A stretch of DNA of 36,323 nucleotides from a virus. Shown here in pieces: positions 12,423 through 18,810 of this stretch (positions within the stretch are counted from its first letter, which is position 1; the number at the start of each line of letters is the position of its first letter). The notes beneath the pieces were generated by a model, which was given only the letters and a program-made list of their open reading frames with translations, made no database searches and was not told the DNA's origin. The DNA is taken from positions 1 through 36,323 of the IMG/VR virus record IMGVR_UViG_3300034407_002507. One strand, given 5' to 3'. Made by a program: the position numbers and the translations under genes.

Positions 12423-12456
12423 TAGTGCATCGAAACAAAACGGGGTAAGACAATGA
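12414..12456 (+). pseudogene. Relic of the 3' end of a paralogue of the next gene
   Basis: 43 bases match 12590-12632 at 37 positions, including the stop, the ribosome site and the following start (GGGGTAAGACAATGA). Read in the same frame, both encode TSISAxKxxGVRQ-stop, and two of the differences are synonymous AGT/AGC changes. This is therefore the stump of a duplicated gene whose body was lost. The rightward -10 box now lies within it. Confidence 0.65.
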
Positions 12457-12632
12457 TTGACGGTAATATGGCGGCGGCTGATAAGCATTATGAAGATTTA
12501 TTTGATGACACCGAGACGTGCGAGAAGTGTGTCGAGCAGTTTGATATCGATGAATTGCAGTACGGTTTTAAGTGTGATGATTGTTGTGAGACTAGCATTA
12601 GCGCATTGAAAAGAGACGGGGTAAGACAATGA
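12453..12632 (+). CDS. Small zinc-ribbon-like protein, 59 aa
   Basis: First rightward early gene; GGGG lies eight bases before the ATG. It contains ETCEKCVEQF and KCDDCCET, a C-x2-C...C-x2-C arrangement that suggests one zinc site, in an acidic protein. Its last codons overlap the next start (ATGA). Such small zinc-ribbon proteins are common in phage early operons, with unknown targets. Confidence 0.65.
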   Translation: MIDGNMAAADKHYEDLFDDTETCEKCVEQFDIDELQYGFKCDDCCETSISALKRDGVRQ

Positions 12633-12841
12633 AAGCAACAGCAGCGTTACATATCGATTATAAGCCGATGCTTAAAGAGATGCGCGAAAAGCAACTGCAC
12701 TGGCTTGAAAATATTATGGACGACGAAGATGAGTCTTTAGAGTTTCAATCAAAAGTTAAAGCTTTGTTCGATAGAACATTTGACGAGGTTGAGGCAGTGG
12801 CTGAAGACTTTTCAATCATCAATATGGAGGAAGTTTGCTAA
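12629..12841 (+). CDS. Hypothetical acidic helical protein, 70 aa
   Basis: Starts inside the preceding stop. Almost wholly helical and acidic (MLKEMREKQLHWLENIMDDEDESLEF), with no cysteine cluster until the C-terminal residue. Its stop overlaps the next ATG by one base. No family recognised; co-translated with its neighbours. Confidence 0.6.
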   Translation: MKATAALHIDYKPMLKEMREKQLHWLENIMDDEDESLEFQSKVKALFDRTFDEVEAVAEDFSIINMEEVC

Positions 12842-13008
12842 TGAGTAATCAAATCAAACCTGACTATCACGGTCAACGCGTAGGCGACTGTCACGATTGG
12901 AAGAAGTCTATCAAACACGGCGTTATCGCAGGTCTTTGGATATTCACAGGGGTTGTTATTAGCTACCTATTCTTATGCGGATGCTTAGAGGTCATTAGTA
13001 ATGGATAA
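12841..13008 (+). CDS. Single-pass membrane protein, 55 aa
   Basis: A hydrophilic N-terminus (MSNQIKPDYHGQRVGDCHDWKKSIKHG) is followed by one transmembrane helix (VIAGLWIFTGVVISYLFLCG). GGAGG lies upstream of the ATG. It overlaps the following zinc-ribbon gene by eight bases. Function unknown. Confidence 0.6.
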   Translation: MSNQIKPDYHGQRVGDCHDWKKSIKHGVIAGLWIFTGVVISYLFLCGCLEVISNG

Positions 13009-13153
13009 TTTCCCAGATGGCTGCGACGGTCCTCCAGGTGATGACGTCGAGCATATATGCGAAGAGTGCGGCGCAATAGCTGCGGTAGGTAGCAGTCCAG
13101 ATTTATTGGTTTGTACTGAATGTGATTGGTTTAAGTGGATGGATGAGTCATGA
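13001..13153 (+). CDS. Small zinc-ribbon protein, 50 aa
   Basis: Contains HICEECGAIA and LVCTECDWF, two CxxC knuckles 15 residues apart, a clear four-cysteine zinc site. It is acidic overall. Overlaps both neighbours (eight bases upstream, four downstream). It may resemble small phage Zn-finger proteins that bind DNA or polymerase, but no target can be named. Confidence 0.65.
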   Translation: MDNFPDGCDGPPGDDVEHICEECGAIAAVGSSPDLLVCTECDWFKWMDES

Positions 13154-13242
13154 GTAAAGAAGAAAAAGCGTTTTATGAGGAATGCGCTGAGCTGGCGGGT
13201 TTGACGCTAGATGAATGGTTAAAAAGGATGAATGAAATATGA
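13150..13242 (+). CDS. Very small protein, 30 aa
   Basis: ATGA overlaps at both ends tie it to its neighbours. It encodes MSKEEKAFYEECAELAGLTL, then DEWLKRMNEI, a single amphipathic helix-turn unit. It is short, but the uninterrupted chain of overlapping starts and stops argues it is translated. Confidence 0.5.
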   Translation: MSKEEKAFYEECAELAGLTLDEWLKRMNEI

Positions 13243-13826
13243 GCGGAATAGTAAATATTCATGGTAAAGAATACAAAACAGTGGCCTTGCGCGTTCACGA
13301 GTTTAAGGTTGAGAAGCCCGAATGGTCTATAACAACTCAGATATATGACGCTAACGACGTTACGGTTGTAATGCAGGCTATCATAAAAGATGAAAGCGAT
13401 AGGGTTATTGGTACTGGATTTGCTGAAGAGGTTAGAGGCTCGACAAATATCAACAAAACATCTGCGCTTGAGAATTGCGAAACGTCAGCTATAGGTAGGG
13501 CGCTTGCAGCTTGTGGGTTTGCTGGTACTGAATACGCAAGTGCTAATGAAGTCACCACGGCCATTATTCAACAGGAAGTGATAAAGGCTACAGACAAGCT
13601 ACAAATGGCTATTGGAAAATATAAGCAATTTGGAATATTTGTTAGAGATAATCTTGACGCTATCAACTATATCAAAGAGCGACTTTCTGATGATGACGTG
13701 GCGGGTGCAAGAGGTGCGCTGGAGGACTTTAGCGAAGAAGATCAAACGATGGTGTTAATGGCTCCGACAAAGGGCGGAATATTCACCACAGAAGAAATTA
13801 AATATATTAGAACTGGAGAGAAATAA
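13239..13826 (+). CDS. Probable single-strand annealing/recombination protein (ERF/Rad52-like)
   Basis: The 195-aa protein carries NKTSALENCETSAIGRALAACGF (split: NKTSALENCETSAIG, RALAACGF) around residues 71-93, followed by ANEV. This is close to the ENAETSAIGRALA...SADEV signature of phage ERF-type single-strand annealing proteins. The C-terminal third is a helical, variable extension. It is followed directly by an SSB-like gene, the usual partner in phage recombination modules. The exact family (ERF versus related Rad52-like groups) needs a profile search. Confidence 0.6.
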   Translation: MSGIVNIHGKEYKTVALRVHEFKVEKPEWSITTQIYDANDVTVVMQAIIKDESDRVIGTGFAEEVRGSTNINKTSALENCETSAIGRALAACGFAGTEYASANEVTTAIIQQEVIKATDKLQMAIGKYKQFGIFVRDNLDAINYIKERLSDDDVAGARGALEDFSEEDQTMVLMAPTKGGIFTTEEIKYIRTGEK

Positions 13827-14180
13827 ATGAAAATTGGCGTAAGAATCAAACTAGACGTAACGAAAATCAACAAGGAATTGTTATTCAAGGGTAACAAAGG
13901 CGTTTACCTGGATGCGACAGCGTTTATTGATATCGACAATCAAGGTCAGTACGGCGACAACGGTATGGTTACTCAGGACACAAAGCAAGGCGAGCCAGAT
14001 GGCGACATTCTAGGCAATGTGAAAGTATTCTGGAAGGACGAGGCGCAGCAGCAAGCGCATCAACCTAGACAAGCGCCGCCTAAGTTTAAGCCAAATGCTG
14101 ATCCAAATATTGACTTCGACGATGACATTCCTTTCGCTCCAATCGCGTTGCAATATCCAAAGCTAATACATGTAATTTAA
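13827..14180 (+). CDS. Single-stranded DNA-binding-like protein, 117 aa
   Basis: The N-terminal 75 residues look like an OB fold (IKLDVTKINKELLFKGNKGVYLDATAFID split by GVYL; later GDILGNVKVFW). A disordered Gln/Pro-rich linker leads to FDDDIPF, the motif that ends bacterial SSB and recruits partners. Here 14 further residues follow it (APIALQYPKLIHVI), so the tip is internal. Related phage proteins seem to share this extension. It is placed directly after the annealing protein. Confidence 0.65.
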   Translation: MKIGVRIKLDVTKINKELLFKGNKGVYLDATAFIDIDNQGQYGDNGMVTQDTKQGEPDGDILGNVKVFWKDEAQQQAHQPRQAPPKFKPNADPNIDFDDDIPFAPIALQYPKLIHVI

Positions 14181-14223
14181 ACCAAACACCGCACAAGGAA
14201 GTGCGCCTTATGAGGGTAAGAGA

Positions 14224-14412
14224 ATGAGAATATTTTTAAGTTTATTATGCGGGTTAACATCTGGGGCGCTTATTATTCTTGTGTTCTGGGTTGGCGGTAT
14301 GGAGTTTGAGAGAGGGGCTGGTCAAGCTAATGCTTTAGGTGGTTCAATATTTACCGCTATAAGCGTGGCGGGGCTTGCTTTTTTCAGTCTCAAAGGGATG
14401 GCAAAAGAATGA
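14224..14412 (+). CDS. Two-helix membrane protein, 62 aa
   Basis: Hydrophobic segments at about 3-24 (IFLSLLCGLTSGALIILVFW) and 42-57 (IFTAISVAGLAFFSL) flank a short hydrophilic loop. GAGGGTAAGA precedes the ATG. The 43-base gap before it contains a CGCAC-AAGGAA-GTGCG hairpin. It could be a holin-like or sensor protein, but it lies in the early region, so a membrane effector is as likely. Confidence 0.55.
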   Translation: MRIFLSLLCGLTSGALIILVFWVGGMEFERGAGQANALGGSIFTAISVAGLAFFSLKGMAKE

Positions 14413-14621
14413 ATACAACATATAAAATACCGGTGGAATGGCAGTCATTAGCAATACAGGTGCTTAACTACTACGTTAACAATTACAGCTACAGAGCATC
14501 TAAATCGTTTAACCCTGACGGTATCCATGCGATGTTTGGCTACAAGCCGCCGCATAGCATTAAATGCAAGCGTACCGGTGCAGGTAACTATATTGTGAGA
14601 TGGAGTAAGCGCTGTGGATAA
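14409..14621 (+). CDS. Hypothetical basic protein, 70 aa
   Basis: ATGA overlap with the previous stop. Basic and aromatic-rich (VLNYYVNNYSYRASKSF, IKCKRTGAGNYIVRWSKRCG), suggesting a small nucleic-acid-binding fold. Two cysteines only. Directly upstream of ninG apart from a tiny membrane ORF. No family recognised. Confidence 0.6.
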   Translation: MNTTYKIPVEWQSLAIQVLNYYVNNYSYRASKSFNPDGIHAMFGYKPPHSIKCKRTGAGNYIVRWSKRCG

Positions 14622-14727
14622 ATTACTAACATCATCAGCCCTGGCTATCATCGCTCATCAGATGCCTCATGAGCTGCTAGGCGCTGTTATTATGTGTATA
14701 GCGATAGGATGGTTGGCGTATGGCTAA
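14614..14727 (+). CDS. Tiny membrane protein, 37 aa (GTG start)
   Basis: GTG start overlapping the previous gene; the stop overlaps ninG by eight bases. One transmembrane helix (LLGAVIMCIAIGWLAYG) after a short N-terminus. Support is positional: it fills the only gap in an overlapping gene chain. Confidence 0.4.
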   Translation: MDKLLTSSALAIIAHQMPHELLGAVIMCIAIGWLAYG

Positions 14728-15262
14728 AAAATACAAGTGCAAAGTGTGTAAAGGTCCATTTGAAAAGATATACAACACGACTCAGCGTACATGCTCGCCA
14801 TTATGCGCGATAGAGGACGGGCGAAAGGTTAAGGATAAAGAATATAAAGCCGAGACCGTTAAGCGCAAAAAGAAGTTGCTGGATAACGATAGGGGCTTTC
14901 AGCTTAAGAAGGCTCAAGACGTTTTCAATAGATTCATACGGCTTAGAGACATGCTAGAACCTTGCATTAGTTGCCAGCGCCACCATTCAGGCCAGTATCA
15001 CGCAGGACACTATCGAACAGTGGGAGCTAATCCAGAGCTTAGATTTAACGAGGATAACTGCCACAAACAATGCTCAGCCTGCAATAACCACTTGTCTGGA
15101 AACATAGCTAACTACCGAATAAACCTGCTAGTCAAAATAGGCGCTGAAAGGCTGGATAAACTTGAAGGGCCGCACGAAGCAGCCAAGCTTTCAATCGACG
15201 ATATTAAATCTGTTAGAGATGAATATTTGACTAAGATAAAAGAAATTGAATCTAATACTTGA
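14720..15262 (+). CDS. ninG: NinG/Rap recombination endonuclease
   Basis: Recombination nuclease of the lambda ninG (rap) family, acting on branched DNA. The N-terminal zinc knuckle is CKVCKGPF...TCSPLC (four cysteines in the first 29 residues). A long basic helix follows, then PCISCQ, HAGHYRTVGA, RFNEDNCHKQCSACN and NIANYRINL, the family's second Cys/His cluster. At 180 aa it is near the family length (about 200). It ends right at the promoter of the LexA-like gene. Confidence 0.9.
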   Translation: MAKKYKCKVCKGPFEKIYNTTQRTCSPLCAIEDGRKVKDKEYKAETVKRKKKLLDNDRGFQLKKAQDVFNRFIRLRDMLEPCISCQRHHSGQYHAGHYRTVGANPELRFNEDNCHKQCSACNNHLSGNIANYRINLLVKIGAERLDKLEGPHEAAKLSIDDIKSVRDEYLTKIKEIESNT

Positions 15263-15288
15263 CTGTGGTTAAACACAGCCTATACTGT
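15259..15288 (+). promoter_or_regulatory. Promoter with LexA (SOS) box
   Basis: TTGACT (15259-15264), 16 bp, TATACT (15281-15286). The spacer contains CTGT-GGTTAAAC-ACAG (15263-15278), a perfect CTGT-N8-ACAG LexA operator. A second near-match, CTGT-N8-ACAA, starts at 15285. It lies 30-57 bases before the GTG of a LexA-like gene. Confidence 0.75.
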
Positions 15289-15315
15289 ATACTTCAACAA
15301 CAACGGAGATGAGCA

Positions 15316-15519
15316 GTGACACCGAAACAGAAAGAATTATACGACTGGTGGAGTGAGCAGCAAAAAGTTAATCATTACCCACCGTCGATGGAAGAAGCCG
15401 CCGCACATTTTGGTGTATATCCTAACGCTGTCAACGATAAGATTCAGAATCTTGTTAAAGGCGGTCATATGAAGCGGGTAGGCGGCGGAAAGAAAGCTAA
15501 ATGTTATTTGGCTTTATAA
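15316..15519 (+). CDS. LexA-type DNA-binding domain protein, 67 aa
   Basis: Resembles only the winged-helix N-terminal domain of LexA: TPKQKELYDWWSEQQ, then YPPSMEEAAAHFGV, NAVNDKIQNLVKGG and a basic wing (RVGGGKKAKC). It lacks the serine-lysine autoprotease domain, so it cannot self-cleave. GTG start with GGAG eight bases upstream. The promoter carries a LexA box, so it is either induced by host LexA loss or self-regulating. It also heads the run of cassette-like modules. Confidence 0.75.
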   Translation: MTPKQKELYDWWSEQQKVNHYPPSMEEAAAHFGVYPNAVNDKIQNLVKGGHMKRVGGGKKAKCYLAL

Positions 15520-15565
15520 CAAAAATGTTAAGGGGCTTTAGTCCCACTTTAACGCCTTGTTATAT
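15514..15565 (+). repeat. attC-like site 1 of rightward array
   Basis: TTATAAC (overlapping the stop), GTTAA-G-GGG-C-TTTA-G-(T)-CCC-(A)-C-TTTAAC, then GCCTT and GTTATAT. The T next to the loop and further bases on the 3' arm are unpaired. Confidence 0.7.
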
Positions 15566-15586
15566 GGCAACTTATGGAGAGAAAGA

Positions 15587-15958
15587 ATGAATATTTATAA
15601 AATACACGTACAGCATTTTTCACAAAAAGATAGCCATAGCGCTATTGAAGCATTTTTATTAGCTGAGTCTGTTGATGATGTTTATAAGTGGGTAGATGAA
15701 AAGCAATATGGAATGTACACCGATAAAAACGATGAGGATGACATGTGTGATATTTATGATGAAAATTACAATGTGATCGGACAAGAAACATATAAAGAAA
15801 AAATGATTCGTATTGGTGGTGAGTTCTTTGATGAAGATTATGAACCGCAAGATCTTTATTATGGTTGCACTATTTACGGATGGGAGAAATTAAAAAGCGA
15901 AGCGCTAGAGGTTGACGTTGCAGCACTTCAAAAGCTTGATGTGCTGATTGCCGTATAA
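15587..15958 (+). CDS. Hypothetical acidic protein, 123 aa
   Basis: Start at 15587 (MNIYKIHVQHFSQKDS), with GGAGAG upstream; the frame is open to 15557 but that ATG lies in the attC-like site. Very acidic (DEKQYGMYTDKNDEDDMCDIYDE, split at MYT), with a probable alpha/beta core. Single-ORF module: attC-like sites lie on both sides, and GTA TAA at its end forms the opening core of the next site. Its architecture recalls small acidic anti-defence proteins, but no homologue is recognised. Confidence 0.65.
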   Translation: MNIYKIHVQHFSQKDSHSAIEAFLLAESVDDVYKWVDEKQYGMYTDKNDEDDMCDIYDENYNVIGQETYKEKMIRIGGEFFDEDYEPQDLYYGCTIYGWEKLKSEALEVDVAALQKLDVLIAV

Positions 15959-16005
15959 CAACCAATTAATCGGCGCTTGCGTCCGAATTTAATGCCTTGT
16001 TATAA
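15953..16005 (+). repeat. attC-like site 2
   Basis: GTATAAC (overlapping the stop), AATTAA-TCGG-CGC-TT-GCG-(T)-CCGA-(A)-TTTAAT, GCCTT, GTTATAA. Again an unpaired T on the 3' arm three pairs from the loop. Confidence 0.75.
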
Positions 16006-16035
16006 GGCGTACTAGAAACAAACTGGAGAGATATT

Positions 16036-16200
16036 ATGGAACAAATGATTATACTGCAAACAATGCTAGATAAAGCAAAAAAGTACAACCTAGAAATGGA
16101 GTGTTTAGTTTCGCTGATTAATGAAATAACAGACAAATCCTTATCGTTACAACAATTAAGTAACGCTTGTGAACACGCTCTTTGTGAATGGGATATTTAG
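16036..16200 (+). CDS. Small helical protein, 54 aa
   Basis: GGAGAG lies before the ATG. It encodes MEQMIILQTMLDKAKKYNLE, then MECLVSLINEITDKSLSLQQLSNACEHAL (split at NEIT), all predicted helix with three cysteines, probably a small helical bundle. Single-ORF module between attC-like sites. No family recognised. Confidence 0.6.
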   Translation: MEQMIILQTMLDKAKKYNLEMECLVSLINEITDKSLSLQQLSNACEHALCEWDI

Positions 16201-16202
16201 CC

Positions 16203-16254
16203 GTATAACGTTAATAATAATGCGCGCCAGTCGCAATTTATTTTAGTGTTATGT
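16203..16254 (+). repeat. attC-like site 3
   Basis: GTATAAC, GTTAATAATAA, TGCG-C-GCCA-G-(T)-CGCA, ATTTATTTTAGT, GTTATGT. Differs at the loop (GCCA/GACA) and at the first core base from site 18735-18786; otherwise identical. Confidence 0.7.
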
Positions 16255-16285
16255 TACCACCACTGAAATTAAGGAAACAAAGAAG

Positions 16286-16588
16286 ATGAGTTACTTACTA
16301 AGAACAAATGAAAATTATAGAGTTTGTTACGGAGAGCCTAAAAAGCACTTTGTAATAACTGGTAATGGTAGCTACTTTTGTGCTGAAGAATTCCAGAAGA
16401 TGGTTGATGACGAAAGAGAGGTTGAGTGCCAAGCCTTGATGGATTCGGAAAACTTCCCGCTAGATAGTTGGGCTGACGTTGATCAAAACAATAGCGGCTT
16501 AGTTATAATTGATAGTGTTGCTGAATATTTGCTTGATGGCGATGCTCTTGATGTTGATACATGGATAGAGCTTGGCTTAGTAACATAA
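16286..16588 (+). CDS. Hypothetical acidic protein, 100 aa
   Basis: Strongly acidic with an acidic C-terminal half (PLDSWADVDQNNSGLVIIDS, LLDGDALDVDTWIEL). No membrane segment. AAGGAAACAAAGAAG precedes the ATG. It is alone between two attC-like sites. Acidic single-gene modules of this size are often DNA mimics or anti-defence proteins in phages, but that is speculation here. Confidence 0.6.
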   Translation: MSYLLRTNENYRVCYGEPKKHFVITGNGSYFCAEEFQKMVDDEREVECQALMDSENFPLDSWADVDQNNSGLVIIDSVAEYLLDGDALDVDTWIELGLVT

Positions 16589-16633
16589 AACATAGTTCAA
16601 GGGAGCTTGCTTCCCTTGTAACGAGAGTTATGA
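16589..16633 (+). repeat. attC-like site 4 (type A)
   Basis: ACATA, GTT-CAAGGGA-G-CTTG-C-(T)-TCCCTTG-(T)-AAC, GAGA, GTTATGA. It shares both flanks with 5217-5263 and 19241-19287 but has a different variable stem, which shows the stem evolves under pairing constraint. Confidence 0.7.
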
Positions 16634-16651
16634 TTTTTTAAGGGGTAAGAG

Positions 16652-17038
16652 ATGAGTAATACAGAAAGAATGGCAACAGAAATTATGCAAAGTCCACGAT
16701 TCAAAGCTGAGCTAATGAAGTTAGATAACTGCCCTATATTCGGCGCGTTCTCAGCAGAAGTTATGGAAATGGTCAGAGCCAAGCAAATCAGCCAGTCAGA
16801 AGCGGCTGAAGCGGCGGAAAAGACTAGGGCTTTACAGATTAAGAATAAGATTGATGATATTCAATTCAGTAAAGATATCGAAAGTGAAGAATTGAAAGGC
16901 GTGTTTATTACTAATGTGTCAGATAAGATTATTAGCAATAAAACCAAGACCGCATCAAGGCTCGCGCTAGGCCGAGCTATGGGCAACCCTTCTGCCAGTT
17001 TTGAATGGAATAACCATCGAATTAAAGAGGGCAAGTAA
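16652..17038 (+). CDS. Hypothetical helical protein, 128 aa
   Basis: AGGGGTAAGAG precedes the ATG. Mostly helical and Ala/Glu/Lys-rich (SQSEAAEAAEKTRALQIKNK), with a basic C-terminus. It overlaps the next start (TAATG) in a four-gene block that leads to ninB. Unlike the single-ORF modules, this block has no hairpin between its genes. No family recognised. Confidence 0.55.
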   Translation: MSNTERMATEIMQSPRFKAELMKLDNCPIFGAFSAEVMEMVRAKQISQSEAAEAAEKTRALQIKNKIDDIQFSKDIESEELKGVFITNVSDKIISNKTKTASRLALGRAMGNPSASFEWNNHRIKEGK

Positions 17039-17235
17039 TGCGTGCAGCGATTAAAGAAATAGCCAGGAGCGATTTAAGCCTCGGTGCTTACCTTGCTCCT
17101 TCAGCAACAGTTCAGCAGGTTAGCGAGCATTTAAGTATTAGCATTTATGACACTAGATTGCTTTTGGACTTAGCTTCTGAATGCGGAGAGCTAACAAAGG
17201 TTAGCGGTCGACCAGTGAAATACGTGGTTAAGTAA
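17038..17235 (+). CDS. Small winged-helix-like protein, 65 aa
   Basis: Pattern ATVQQVSEHLSISIYDTRLL, then DLASECGELTKV and a basic GRPVKYVVK wing, resembling a minimal winged helix-turn-helix. Overlaps at both ends (TAATG) couple it to neighbours and to ninB. A regulatory or recombination-accessory role is plausible. Confidence 0.6.
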   Translation: MRAAIKEIARSDLSLGAYLAPSATVQQVSEHLSISIYDTRLLLDLASECGELTKVSGRPVKYVVK

Positions 17236-17645
17236 TGAAAAAGCAAACATACCCGGCTCAAGTTGAATACGCTGAGTCAATCAACTACGCGATAACTAAA
17301 GCTGTGCAGGATGGCGGCTGCGAGGTTGTTATTCAGAATGCTACTGATAGGCGCACTATTATACAAAACGCTCGTCTACATGCTGTTCTGGGGGATATAT
17401 CAAGGCAGTTAAAGTGGGATGGTAGTCTACGTGATATTAATTACTGGAAAAGACTTATGACAATTGGCTGGATGACTGAATTAAATGAGCGTCCAGCGAT
17501 GGCAAGCAATCCTTATAACGGTGAGCTGATAGTGTTTTGGCCTCACACAAGCAAGATGAGCACAAAGAAATTAGCAGAGTTAACCGAATGGGCTACGGCT
17601 TTCGGCACTCAACAAGATGTGATTTGGAGTAATGATGGAAGATGA
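17235..17645 (+). CDS. ninB: NinB recombination mediator
   Basis: Phage Orf/NinB family, which binds single-stranded DNA and helps load recombinases. Key pattern: ATDRRTIIQNARLHAVLGDI (residues about 36-55), QLKWDGSLRDINYWKRLM, then the C-terminal half with STKKLAELTEWATAFG. At 136 aa it is close to lambda Orf (146 aa). It is separated from ninG by about 2 kb of cassette-like modules, whereas in lambda the two sit close together in the nin region. Confidence 0.85.
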   Translation: MKKQTYPAQVEYAESINYAITKAVQDGGCEVVIQNATDRRTIIQNARLHAVLGDISRQLKWDGSLRDINYWKRLMTIGWMTELNERPAMASNPYNGELIVFWPHTSKMSTKKLAELTEWATAFGTQQDVIWSNDGR

Positions 17646-17808
17646 TTTTATTGCTGGCTTTGACGCTAGCCAAAAAGAAGTAAGCAGGCTGATGACTGAG
17701 AATAAGAAGCTCAGGGCTTTACTTAAAGAGAAGCAGGATTATATCGATGATATTGTTCCGCTGATATTTACGGCTGAGGTCGATCCATACAGTGTTAAGC
17801 CTGTATAA
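17635..17808 (+). CDS. Small coiled-coil protein, 57 aa
   Basis: Start chosen at 17635 because GGAG at 17625-17628 is seven bases away; an adjacent ATG at 17632 is too close. Helical with a heptad stretch (VSRLMTENKKLRALLKEKQDY). Overlaps the end of ninB. Its GTA TAA terminus forms the opening core of the attC-like site 17803-17853. Confidence 0.55.
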   Translation: MEDDFIAGFDASQKEVSRLMTENKKLRALLKEKQDYIDDIVPLIFTAEVDPYSVKPV

Positions 17809-17853
17809 CGTTAATAATAAGCGGCGATAGTCCGCTTGATTTTAGTGTTATGT
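17803..17853 (+). repeat. attC-like site 5
   Basis: GTATAAC, GT-TAATAAT-AAGCGG-C-GATA-G-(T)-CCGCTT-(G)-ATTTTA-GT, GTTATGT. The cleanest of the short sites: unpaired T next to the tip and unpaired G at the base of the stem, both on the 3' arm. Confidence 0.78.
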
Positions 17854-17880
17854 GTACTTACGACTAATTGAGGATTAGAA

Positions 17881-18069
17881 ATGTATAAAAAGAGATTGGC
17901 AGAAAAGATAATTGAAATTGTAGATAACTTTAGATTTATTGGTGATAGCGAGCAAGAAGTATTAGAGGCTGTTGAATCTATGCTAAACCCATTAGAGCCT
18001 AAAGACCGAGAAAGGTTTAGCCAATGGGGTAAAAGTGAAGATAGAAAAGAGCCTAAAGACTGCTGGTAG
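17881..18069 (+). CDS. Hypothetical protein, 62 aa
   Basis: GAGGA is seven bases before the ATG. Helical N-terminus (KKRLAEKIIEIVDNFRFIG) and a charged, Pro-containing C-terminus ending DCW. First of two ORFs in this module. No family recognised. Confidence 0.55.
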   Translation: MYKKRLAEKIIEIVDNFRFIGDSEQEVLEAVESMLNPLEPKDRERFSQWGKSEDRKEPKDCW

Positions 18070-18099
18070 AAAGTGCGTATAACTTTAATAAGGAACGAT

Positions 18100-18309
18100 A
18101 TGAGTGATTTAAATAAGGCAATAGTAACCATTGCAGGTAATAACGCTATCGGCGTCAACAGTGATGATGTGCATAGAATGTGCAGAGCGTTAAGCTACCT
18201 TAGAACGCAATTGTGGGTTCAAATGAATAGCATTTCGGATGACAAGGAACTTGTAAAGCAAGCAGTTAGCGCGGTTGAAAAAAATGCAGCTGAAATACTA
18301 AACACATAA
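18100..18309 (+). CDS. Hypothetical helical protein, 69 aa
   Basis: Start at 18100 (MSDLNKAIVTIAGNNAIG) with AAGGAA upstream. All-helical appearance. The spacer before it (GCGTATAACTTTAATAAGG) resembles the opening half of an attC-like site with no closing half, as if a cassette boundary had decayed. Its ACA TAA end leads into the next attC-like site. Confidence 0.55.
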   Translation: MSDLNKAIVTIAGNNAIGVNSDDVHRMCRALSYLRTQLWVQMNSISDDKELVKQAVSAVEKNAAEILNT

Positions 18310-18358
18310 CAAAATTATTAACGTGCAGTTTACTGTCGCGTTGAATTAATTGTTATAT
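18304..18358 (+). repeat. attC-like site 6
   Basis: ACATAAC, AAAATTATT-AACGTG-CAG-TTTA-CTG-(T)-CGCGTT-(G)-AATTAATT, GTTATAT. Unpaired T and G on the 3' arm; one T-G pair in the stem. Confidence 0.77.
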
Positions 18359-18388
18359 TTGCACATACACAGAAGGTAGAATTAGGTT

Positions 18389-18724
18389 ATGTTTGATGAT
18401 TTAGAATTTACTACAGTAGTACAAAAAAGAAATATGGGTGATGCTTATTTTAAGTTTAAGCAAAATGGAAAGTCGATAAGATTGATGATGAGCGTTAAGG
18501 CGGTTAACCTAGCCAATAGTATTGTTGATGGTTATAACCATATTGAGCTTATGGTTTCAGGTGATAGTGTCATTGCAATAAAGCCAAAAATAAAACCTAA
18601 GTCAAAAAACAACAAGTTTTTTACGGCCACTGGGCTTAAAGGGAAGATTAAAGATCTTCCTTTTGATAAAAGAATGCCGGTTGTTTTGTATAAAGATATG
18701 ATTGTTTGCGATTTACGTAAATAG
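18389..18724 (+). CDS. Hypothetical basic protein, 111 aa
   Basis: AGAAGG lies upstream of the ATG. Two-part protein: residues 1-65 are mixed alpha/beta, 66-81 a Lys/Pro-rich linker (KPKIKPKSKNNK), then a beta-type C-terminus. The basic linker hints at nucleic-acid contact. Single-ORF module. No family recognised. Confidence 0.6.
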   Translation: MFDDLEFTTVVQKRNMGDAYFKFKQNGKSIRLMMSVKAVNLANSIVDGYNHIELMVSGDSVIAIKPKIKPKSKNNKFFTATGLKGKIKDLPFDKRMPVVLYKDMIVCDLRK

Positions 18725-18734
18725 AATTTGTGCA

Positions 18735-18786
18735 ATATAACGTTAATAATAATGCGCGACAGTCGCAATTTATTTTAGTGTTATGT
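18735..18786 (+). repeat. attC-like site 7
   Basis: ATATAAC, GTTAATAATAA, TGCG-C-GACA-G-(T)-CGCA, ATTTATTTTAGT, GTTATGT. Near-duplicate of 16203-16254. Confidence 0.7.
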
Positions 18787-18810
18787 TGCGAGCTAGATAG
18801 GAGAAATGAA

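Noticed and set aside
14181-14223. CGCAC-AAGGAA-GTGCG hairpin as another cassette site
   Set aside because: It has no opening AAC core and only a loose CTTATG ending. A leader hairpin is the simpler reading.
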